Assembly: GCA_002400085.1 (NCBI GenBank)
Contig: DHEX01000009.1
Location: 1-18,406, forward strand
DNA: 18,406 bases
DNA from: Clostridiaceae bacterium UBA4839
GTDB taxonomy: Bacteria > Bacillota > Clostridia > Clostridiales > Caloramatoraceae
Direction: 5' to 3'
Each line of letters starts with the position of its first letter. Position 1 is the stretch's first letter. A model generated the notes under the pieces. The model worked only from the letters and a program-made list of their open reading frames with translations. It had not been told where the DNA came from and did no database searches. The position numbers and the translations under genes are program-made. Below, piece by piece: positions 13,194-18,406 of the stretch.

Positions 13194-14732
13194 ATTACAC
13201 CGACCGAAATAATAATAACTATTGTAATAGGAATCATAGCCTTTATTTTAGGCTATTTAATTAGAAAAAATATTGCTGAAGGCAAATTAAAATGTGCCGA
13301 AGATCAAGCAGAAAAGATAATATCAGATGCTGAAAGAGAATCTGAATCAAAAAAGAAAGAATCAGTATTAGAAGCTAAAGAAGAAATTCATAAGTTAAGA
13401 ACTGAGTATGATAAAGAAGTAAAAGACAGAAGAAATGAACTGCAGAGAATGGAAAGAAGGCTTCTTCAGAGGGAAGAATCTATTGATAAAAAAGTTGAGA
13501 CCCTTGAAAATAGAGAAGATAATTTAAATAAGAAACAGCAAGAAATTCAAAATTTACAGGACCAAACAACTGATTTATATAATAAACAAGTTGAAGAGCT
13601 TGAAAGAGTTGCAGGGCTTACTACTGAAGAAGCAAAAGAGTTGCTTTTAAATAATGTAAAAAAAGAAATTAAGCATGAATCAGCAATGCTTATAAAAGAT
13701 GCTGAAACAAGAGCAAAAGAAGAAGCTGATAAGAAGGCAAGGGAAATAACTGCCTGTGCTATACAAAGGTGTGCAGCTGATCATGTAGCTGAAACAACTG
13801 TTTCAGTTGTTACTTTACCTAATGATGAAATGAAGGGAAGAATCATAGGCAGAGAAGGCAGAAATATTCGTGCTCTTGAAACATTAACAGGAGTTGATTT
13901 AATAATAGATGATACCCCTGAAGCTGTAATTTTATCGGCTTTTGATCCAATAAGAAGAGAAGTTGCAAGAATTGCACTTGAAAAGCTTATAGCTGATGGC
14001 AGGATTCATCCTGCGAGAATTGAGGAAATGGTTGAAAAAGCCAAAAAAGAAGTTGAAAATGATATCAGAGAAGAAGGTGAAGAGGCAACTTTTGAAACAG
14101 GTGTTCATGGGCTGCATTCTGAGCTTATAAGGTTACTAGGAAGATTAAAATATAGAACAAGTTATGGACAAAATGTTTTAAAACATTCAATAGAAGTATC
14201 ACATTTAGCAGGCCTTATGGCCTCTGAACTTGGGGCTGACGTTGCATTAGCTAAGCGGGCAGGATTATTGCATGATATAGGTAAAGCTGTAGATCATGAA
14301 GTGGAAGGTCCTCATGCAATAATAGGCAGTGACGTAGTTAAAAAATATAATGAAGCTCCTGCTGTTGTTCATGCTGTTGCAGCACATCATGGAGATGTTG
14401 AACCTCAAACTGTTGAAGCAGTTTTGGTTCAAGCTGCTGATGCTATTTCTGCCGCAAGACCTGGTGCAAGAAGAGAAACCCTTGAAGCATATATAAAAAG
14501 ACTTGATAAACTTGAAGAAATTGCTAATTCATTTGATGGTGTTGAAAAATCTTATGCAATACAAGCAGGAAGAGAAATAAGAATAATGGTTAAACCAGAG
14601 CAAATATCGGATATTGAATCAGCACAATTGGCCCGAGATATAGTAAAAAAGATCGAATCTGAACTTGAGTATCCAGGGCAGATAAAAGTCAATGTAATAA
14701 GAGAAACTAGAGCAATTGAGTATGCAAAATAG
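13194..14732 (+). CDS. rny: Ribonuclease Y
   Basis: RNase Y is the membrane-anchored endoribonuclease that starts bulk mRNA decay in many Firmicutes. The product (513 codons including stop) has one N-terminal membrane segment (about 5-23), a long charged coiled coil (about 30-190), and a KH domain with GRIIGREGRNIRALE. An HD domain follows, with the metal motif HDIGK at His360-Asp361. The start is unusual. GGAGG at 13181-13185 is ideal for the ATT at 13194, giving a protein beginning (M)TPTEIII, which resembles the MTP start I recall for Bacillus RNase Y. The only conventional candidate, GTG at 13185, lies inside the ribosome site itself. No ATG, GTG or TTG follows in the membrane segment. 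The gene has its own promoter and a strong terminator. Confidence 0.95.
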   Translation: MTPTEIIITIVIGIIAFILGYLIRKNIAEGKLKCAEDQAEKIISDAERESESKKKESVLEAKEEIHKLRTEYDKEVKDRRNELQRMERRLLQREESIDKKVETLENREDNLNKKQQEIQNLQDQTTDLYNKQVEELERVAGLTTEEAKELLLNNVKKEIKHESAMLIKDAETRAKEEADKKAREITACAIQRCAADHVAETTVSVVTLPNDEMKGRIIGREGRNIRALETLTGVDLIIDDTPEAVILSAFDPIRREVARIALEKLIADGRIHPARIEEMVEKAKKEVENDIREEGEEATFETGVHGLHSELIRLLGRLKYRTSYGQNVLKHSIEVSHLAGLMASELGADVALAKRAGLLHDIGKAVDHEVEGPHAIIGSDVVKKYNEAPAVVHAVAAHHGDVEPQTVEAVLVQAADAISAARPGARRETLEAYIKRLDKLEEIANSFDGVEKSYAIQAGREIRIMVKPEQISDIESAQLARDIVKKIESELEYPGQIKVNVIRETRAIEYAK

Positions 14733-14735
14733 TTC

Positions 14736-14773
14736 AAATAAAAAAACTTCGGTTATCTGAAGTTTTTTTATTT
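14736..14773. terminator. Terminator after rny, symmetrical
   Basis: A perfect 15-bp stem (14736-14750 with 14759-14773) has ACTTC/GAAGT at its tip and an 8-nt loop. A tract of A on one side and T on the other make it able to stop transcription in both directions. Confidence 0.92.
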
Positions 14774-14782
14774 ATAAAAAGA

Positions 14783-14807
14783 AGGAAATATTTAGTTCAT
14801 GTAGAAT
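14783..14807 (+). promoter_or_regulatory. SigH-type promoter of spoVS
   Basis: AGGAAAT (14783-14789) and GAAT (14804-14807) are separated by 14 nt. This matches the SigH consensus (AGGAxxT, GAAT) and the spacing I recall for the Bacillus spoVG promoter. In Bacillus spoVS is SigH-dependent, so the agreement with the downstream gene is strong support. The leader to the spoVS start would be about 40 nt. Confidence 0.8.
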
Positions 14808-14853
14808 TAAGTAGTTATAAAGACTAAATAATAAACTCTTAGGAGGTAGTAAA

Positions 14854-15114
14854 ATGGAAGTATTAAAAGTTTCAGCAAAATCAAATCCAAATTCTGTAGC
14901 AGGTGCTCTGGCAGGAGTTATAAGGGAAAATGGTACTGCAGAAATTCAAGCAATAGGTGCAGGCGCAATTAACCAGGCAGTTAAAGCCGTGGCAATAGCA
15001 AGAGGCTTTGTTGCCCCAAGCGGAGTTGACTTAATTTGTATCCCTGCATTTACTGATATTACTATAGAAGGTGAAGAGAGAACTGCTATTAAGTTTATAG
15101 TCCAACCAAGATAG
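14854..15114 (+). CDS. spoVS: Stage V sporulation protein S
   Basis: SpoVS is a small, highly conserved Alba-like protein needed for normal progress of sporulation; it is thought to bind nucleic acid as a dimer. The 86-residue product is full length and shows the family sequence throughout, including VSAKSNPNSVAGALAG (6-21), AIGAGAINQAVKAVAIARG (33-51) and the C-terminal TAIKFIVQPR. The start ATG follows AGGAGG at 14841-14846. It stands alone between the rny terminator and its own terminator, behind a SigH-type promoter, so it is probably induced at entry into sporulation. Confidence 0.97.
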   Translation: MEVLKVSAKSNPNSVAGALAGVIRENGTAEIQAIGAGAINQAVKAVAIARGFVAPSGVDLICIPAFTDITIEGEERTAIKFIVQPR

Positions 15115-15120
15115 TATTTT

Positions 15121-15154
15121 AAAGACCTGCAGAATATGTAGGTCTTTTGTTTTT
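15121..15154 (+). terminator. Rho-independent terminator after spoVS
   Basis: AAAGACCTGCA (15121-15131) pairs with TGTAGGTCTTT (15137-15147), 11 bp with one G-T pair, around loop GAATA. It is followed by TGTTTTT. Confidence 0.88.
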
Positions 15155-15186
15155 AACGCTATTAATATAGGGCTTATCCATAATTA

Positions 15187-15215
15187 TAGACATAGTTGTT
15201 ATATAGTGTTATATT
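15187..15215 (+). promoter_or_regulatory. Promoter candidate for the PadR-type regulator
   Basis: TAGACA (15187-15192) and TATATT (15210-15215) are 17 nt apart, each 5 of 6 matches to the SigA consensus. The -10 lies within the left arm of an inverted repeat. Confidence 0.5.
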
Positions 15216-15240
15216 ATAAATTATAAGAGCTATAATATAA
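15209..15240. promoter_or_regulatory. 10-bp inverted repeat, possible operator of the PadR-type gene
   Basis: TTATATTATA (15209-15218) and TATAATATAA (15231-15240) are exact reverse complements, 12 nt apart. The left arm covers the -10 box and the right arm ends 17 nt before the start codon. PadR-family regulators often repress themselves from such sites. The arms contain only A and T, so chance is a real alternative. Confidence 0.4.
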
Positions 15241-15257
15241 GATTTGGGAGTGCTTTT

Positions 15258-15629
15258 ATGATTAAAGGAGAAAATAGAAACAGACAGTTTCCAAATAAGA
15301 TAAATACAACTACAGTAGTAAAATTATTGATATTACATTTACTTATTAAAAGAAGTTATTATGGTAATGAGCTTATAGATGAAATAGAAAAAATAATGTG
15401 TTATAAATGGAGGCCAAGCCCTGGCATGATTTATCCACTGCTTAGAAATATGGAGGATAACCTTATAGTTGAAGGATGGTGGGATGAACCAGATAAGAAG
15501 ACAAAAAGGCATTATAAAATAACTGATGTTGGCATGAAATATTATGAAAGAATTAAAGCTATTAATAAGCCACTCTTTGAAGAATCACTTTCTATTATAG
15601 ATAGCACTATTAATGCCATATACAAATAA
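15258..15629 (+). CDS. PadR-family transcriptional regulator
   Basis: This 123-residue protein has the PadR-type winged helix. It shows a helix-turn-helix region around 15-60 (LLILHLLIKRSYYGNELIDEI at about 23-43), then the hallmark PSPGMIYPLLRNME (about 53-66), where the recognition helix sits. The wing with KTKRHYKITDVGMKYYE (about 81-97) follows, then a short C-terminal dimerisation helix. The start follows GGGAG at 15246-15250. The ligand and target genes cannot be read from sequence. It stands between spoVS and the aminotransferase gene on the same strand. PadR proteins usually control themselves or adjacent genes, often transporters, but no transporter is near. Confidence 0.88.
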   Translation: MIKGENRNRQFPNKINTTTVVKLLILHLLIKRSYYGNELIDEIEKIMCYKWRPSPGMIYPLLRNMEDNLIVEGWWDEPDKKTKRHYKITDVGMKYYERIKAINKPLFEESLSIIDSTINAIYK

Positions 15630-15670
15630 AGTGAACTACCGCCAACAAGAGGTTGATGGCTTCTTGTTTC
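15630..15670. repeat. Hairpin resembling an IS200/IS605-type end, possible relic
   Basis: GCCAACAA (15641-15648) pairs with TTGATGGC (15653-15660) at 7 of 8 positions around loop GAGG. It is flanked by ACTACC on the left and TTCTTGTTTC on the right. A competing 7-bp stem AACAAGA/TCTTGTT (15644-15650, 15662-15668) is also possible. The pattern ACTACC-hairpin-GGCTTCT is one I associate with the ends of IS200/IS605-type elements. No transposase or tnpB sequence is present. It could equally act as a weak terminator of the PadR-type gene. Confidence 0.35.
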
Positions 15671-15710
15671 AATGTATATATTATTTTAAAGTAAATATAG
15701 GGGTGATTTT

Positions 15711-16895
15711 ATGGAATTGTCAAGAAAATGTCAGCAAATTTCTGCATCAGTTACATTAGCAATAACTGCTAAAGCAAAAAAATTAAAGTCCGAGGGGGTA
15801 GATGTTATAAGTTTTGGAGCAGGTGAACCTGACTTTAATACACCTTTGAATATTCAAAATGCGGGAATTGAAGCGATAAAAAAAGGATTTACCAAATATA
15901 CTCCTGCCTCTGGAACAAGCGAATTAAAAGAGTCAATATGTTATAAGTTAAAAAGAGATAATGGATTGAGCTATAAACCTTCTCAAATAGTTGTCTCAAA
16001 TGGTGCTAAGCACTCACTTTATAATACACTGATGGCCATATGTAATCCTGGAGATGAAGTAATTATTGCAAATCCTTATTGGGTTAGTTATCCTGAGCTT
16101 GTTAAACTTGTTGATGCTGTTCCTGTTTTTGTTCAAACCAAAGAAGAAAATAATTTTAAATATACTGAAGATGATTTAGTTAAGGCAATTACAAATAAAA
16201 CTAAAGCAATAATATTAAATAGTCCGAATAATCCAACAGGAGTTGCTTATTCCAAAAAAGAACTTGCAATGATAGCTAATTTAGCTGTAAAATATGATTT
16301 ATTTGTTATATCAGATGAAATATATGAAAAACTTGTATATGATGATGTAAAGCATATAAGCATAGCTAGTTTATCTGAAGAAATGAAAAATAGAACTATC
16401 GTTGTAAATGGTGTTTCAAAAGCTTATGCTATGACAGGATGGAGAATTGGATATGCTGCTGCACCTGAAAATGTTTCTAAAATCATGTCAAATGTTCAAA
16501 GCCACTGTACATCAAACCCTAATTCTATAGCTCAGTATGCCAGCGTAGAAGCTCTTAGAGGGCCACAGGATACTGTTGAATTAATGAGAAGAGAGTTTGA
16601 AAAAAGAAGAAACTATATGGTTAAAAAGATAAATACTATTCCGGGATTATCGTGTAAAATGCCTAGCGGTGCTTTTTATGTGATGGTAAACATTTCAAGA
16701 ATAAAAGGGATGGTTGTAAAGGGATATACTATTAATTCATCCTTAGATTTTTGCAATGCTTTGCTAAATTCTGAAAAGGTAGCTGCAATTCCGGGATCTG
16801 CATTTGGTGCAGATGATTTTATTAGATTATCCTATGCTACATCCTTAGAAGCTATTACTAAAGGACTTAACAGAATAGAGAATTTTATATTGTAA
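15711..16895 (+). CDS. Aspartate aminotransferase-like class I aminotransferase
   Basis: This is a pyridoxal-phosphate enzyme of fold type I that most likely exchanges amino groups between aspartate and 2-oxoglutarate. The 394-residue product has GAGEPDF near the N-terminus, ANPYWVSYPE, NSPNNPTG, ISDEIYEKLVYD and SKAYAMTGWRIGY. The PLP-binding lysine is Lys237 in that last motif, and the substrate-carboxylate arginine lies in FIRLSYATS near the end. The length and motifs fit the AspC/PatA branch common in Firmicutes. Substrate specificity within this branch (aspartate, aromatic residues, other acceptors) cannot be fixed by sequence, so I give no symbol. The start follows GGGGTGAT at 15700-15707. 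A terminator follows the stop codon. Confidence 0.92.
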   Translation: MELSRKCQQISASVTLAITAKAKKLKSEGVDVISFGAGEPDFNTPLNIQNAGIEAIKKGFTKYTPASGTSELKESICYKLKRDNGLSYKPSQIVVSNGAKHSLYNTLMAICNPGDEVIIANPYWVSYPELVKLVDAVPVFVQTKEENNFKYTEDDLVKAITNKTKAIILNSPNNPTGVAYSKKELAMIANLAVKYDLFVISDEIYEKLVYDDVKHISIASLSEEMKNRTIVVNGVSKAYAMTGWRIGYAAAPENVSKIMSNVQSHCTSNPNSIAQYASVEALRGPQDTVELMRREFEKRRNYMVKKINTIPGLSCKMPSGAFYVMVNISRIKGMVVKGYTINSSLDFCNALLNSEKVAAIPGSAFGADDFIRLSYATSLEAITKGLNRIENFIL

Positions 16896-16897
16896 TT

Positions 16898-16927
16898 AAA
16901 GGGGATTTTGATACCCCTTTTTTTATT
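16898..16927 (+). terminator. Rho-independent terminator after the aminotransferase gene
   Basis: AAAGGGG (16898-16904) pairs with CCCCTTT (16914-16920) around a 9-nt loop and runs into a T tract to 16924. It separates the aminotransferase from the purB transcript. Confidence 0.88.
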
Positions 16928-16938
16928 TACAAATAATA

Positions 16939-16947
16939 TGATATAAT
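16939..16947 (+). promoter_or_regulatory. Extended -10 promoter candidate for the purB leader
   Basis: TGATATAAT (16939-16947) is a perfect TATAAT with an extended -10 TG. No good -35 is present at 16-18 nt. Transcription would begin near 16954, giving a leader of nearly 190 nt that includes the whole structured element. Confidence 0.5.
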
Positions 16948-16984
16948 AATTACGAAAGATTTTTTTAAATTAGAGATCAAGTGA

Positions 16985-17118
16985 TTCTTAGACTCAGGTG
17001 GAGTTTGCTTATGAGAAATACCTCTCTCCATCTGAGTCTTAGAAGAACTTATCCAGGGGCGTAGCATCCGTTATTCCCCGCCTTAAGCGGGGTATTACGG
17101 ATGGTAGCCATCGGACAA
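16985..17118 (+). ncRNA. Structured RNA element in the purB leader (class unknown)
   Basis: There are two long hairpins. Stem 1 pairs 16985-17003 with 17026-17044, 18 of 19 positions (one U-U mismatch, one G-U pair), with a 22-nt loop. Stem 2 pairs 17065-17081 with 17087-17103, 15 of 17 positions (two U-U mismatches), with loop CTTAA and a CCCCGC/GCGGGG tip. A third interaction, TTATCC (17049-17054) with GGACAA (17113-17118), 5 of 6, would close a domain around stem 2, whose base is flanked by GTAG and GTAGC. The region has no reading frame of note, is richer in G+C than its surroundings, and ends 23 nt before the purB start. I cannot match it to a riboswitch class I know. It may be a cis-regulatory leader or a dispersed structured repeat. 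Confidence 0.65.
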
Positions 17119-17141
17119 ATATTCGTAAGGAGTAGGATAAT

Positions 17142-18406
17142 ATGCACGAACACGAACTATATGAAAGCCCACTAATAAAAAGATATGCAAGTAAAGAGAT
17201 GTCACAGATTTTTTCTGACAAAAACAAATTTGTAACTTGGAGAAAACTTTGGGTTGCATTAGCGGAATCTGAAAAGGAATTAGGCCTTAATATCACTGAT
17301 GAGCAAATTGAAGAATTAAAAAGTCATATTTATGACATAAACTATGATGTTGCAGAAGAAAGAGAAAAAATCACAAGGCATGATGTTATGTCTCATGTTT
17401 ATGCTTATGGAAAGCAATGCCCTAAAGCTAAAGGTATTATTCATTTAGGGGCAACAAGCTGCTATGTGGGCGATAATGCTGATGTGATTATCATGAGAGA
17501 TGCAATGCTAATTTTGAAAAATAAACTTATCCAGTGTATTAGAAATCTTAGAGATTTTGCCTATAAATATAGAAGTATGCCTACACTTGCTTTTACACAT
17601 CTACAACCTGCACAGCTTACTACAGTAGGGAAAAGGGCATGCTTATGGATTCAAGATTTAATGATGGATTATGATAATTTAATTTATTGCATGGATAATT
17701 TAAAATTACTTGGAGTTAAAGGTACAACTGGAACTCAAGCAAGCTTTTTGGATCTTTTTGATGGCGATGATGAAAAAGTAAAGAAATTAGATGAAATTGT
17801 ATGTGAAAAAATGGGATTTAAAGATAAGTATTTTAAAATTTCAGGACAGACCTATACAAGAAAGCAGGATACCCTTGTACTTAATTGCCTTGCAGAAATT
17901 GCTCAAAGCGCTTATAAGTTCAGTAATGATTTGAGAATACTGCAGGGTATGAAGGAAATGGAGGAACCATTTGAAAAGAATCAAATTGGCTCATCGGCTA
18001 TGGCTTATAAAAGGAATCCAATGAGATCTGAAAGAATATCTTCTCTTTCGAGATTTGCTATTATAAACCTTTTAAACAGCTATATTACTGCTTCAACACA
18101 ATGGTTTGAAAGAACTCTTGATGATTCAGCAAATAGAAGAATTGTTATACCTGAAACCTTTTTAGCTGTAGATGGCATATTGAATTTATATATAAATATT
18201 ACTTCTAAAATGGTTGTATATCCTAAAATAATAGAAAAGCATATCAATGAAGAGCTTCCTTTTATAGCTACTGAAAATATATTAATGGAGGCCGTAAAAA
18301 AAGGAGGAGACAGGCAGGTACTACATGAAAAAATAAGAGTTCATTCAATGGAGGCGGGTAGGGCAGTAAAAGAGTTTGGAAAACCAAATGATTTGATAGA
18401 TAGAAT
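17142..18406 (+). CDS. purB: Adenylosuccinate lyase, partial at the window end
   Basis: PurB cleaves SAICAR and adenylosuccinate, releasing fumarate; it acts twice in purine synthesis as a cytosolic homotetramer. The reading frame is open from 17142 to the window edge, giving 421 residues; the family is usually about 430-480, so only the C-terminal tail is missing. Fumarase/aspartase-superfamily regions are visible: TRHDVMSHVYAYG, HLGATSCYVGDNAD, THLQPAQ with His153, and the signature loop GSSAMAYKRNPMRSER, where Ser284-Ser285 follow Gly283. This loop resembles the animal-type form (KRNPMRSE), with Ala where Pro is usual. The ATG has AAGGAG at 17127-17132, 9 nt upstream. It lies behind the structured leader and its own promoter. 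Confidence 0.96.
   Translation, partial: MHEHELYESPLIKRYASKEMSQIFSDKNKFVTWRKLWVALAESEKELGLNITDEQIEELKSHIYDINYDVAEEREKITRHDVMSHVYAYGKQCPKAKGIIHLGATSCYVGDNADVIIMRDAMLILKNKLIQCIRNLRDFAYKYRSMPTLAFTHLQPAQLTTVGKRACLWIQDLMMDYDNLIYCMDNLKLLGVKGTTGTQASFLDLFDGDDEKVKKLDEIVCEKMGFKDKYFKISGQTYTRKQDTLVLNCLAEIAQSAYKFSNDLRILQGMKEMEEPFEKNQIGSSAMAYKRNPMRSERISSLSRFAIINLLNSYITASTQWFERTLDDSANRRIVIPETFLAVDGILNLYINITSKMVVYPKIIEKHINEELPFIATENILMEAVKKGGDRQVLHEKIRVHSMEAGRAVKEFGKPNDLIDR

Noticed and set aside
17004..17025. Pairing within the loop of stem 1 of the purB leader
   Set aside because: GAG/CTC pairings at the top of the stem only shift the existing helix by a few bases and give no separate hairpin.

Overview
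The window is a low-G+C chromosomal segment from an endospore-forming Firmicute, most likely a Clostridium (cluster I type). Three things point there: strongly A/T-biased third codon positions, AGGAGG-type ribosome sites before almost every gene, and a gene order that tracks the pnp-to-spoVS region of Bacillus with clostridial changes. All recognised genes are on the + strand. I see no phage, intact insertion sequence, CRISPR array, tRNA or rRNA. It is essentially a housekeeping and sporulation region.

Layout. Positions 1-2260 hold pnp (polynucleotide phosphorylase) with an extended -10 promoter and a terminator. Positions 2272-4350 hold an M16 zinc protease, dut (dUTPase, overlapping the protease by 17 nt) and a small ymxH/ylmC-type PRC-barrel protein. 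Positions 4454-5669 hold an aspartokinase of the DapG type with its own terminator. Positions 5793-8887 hold a ClpP-like TepA protein and the DNA translocase SpoIIIE/FtsK. Positions 9027-10909 hold rimO and pgsA (17-nt overlap, then a terminator). Positions 10935-12320 hold a G+C-rich repeat-like hairpin element and then recA behind a SigA promoter with a LexA box at the transcription start. recX follows at 12383-13015. Positions 13194-14773 hold rny (RNase Y) and a 15-bp terminator hairpin. Positions 14783-15154 hold spoVS behind a textbook SigH promoter. A PadR-type regulator (15258-15629) and a class I aminotransferase (15711-16895) follow. The window ends inside purB (17142 onward), whose mRNA leader contains a large two-hairpin structure.

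How the genes fit together. The segment mixes mRNA turnover (pnp, rny), DNA repair (recA, recX), nucleotide metabolism (dut, purB), aspartate-family metabolism (dapG, aminotransferase), membrane lipid synthesis (pgsA), ribosome modification (rimO) and sporulation (spoIIIE, spoVS, probably ymxH). Compared with Bacillus, the dipicolinate synthase genes and asd are missing between ymxH and dapG, and cinA is missing between pgsA and recA.

The points most worth a second look are four. (1) The purB leader at 16985-17118 is an elaborate structured RNA or dispersed repeat that I cannot assign to a known class. (2) rny appears to start at an AUU codon, because the only nearby conventional start (GTG) lies inside the Shine-Dalgarno sequence. 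(3) recA ends in a 45-bp in-frame tandem duplication. (4) Several inverted repeats overlap promoters, notably in front of the PadR gene.
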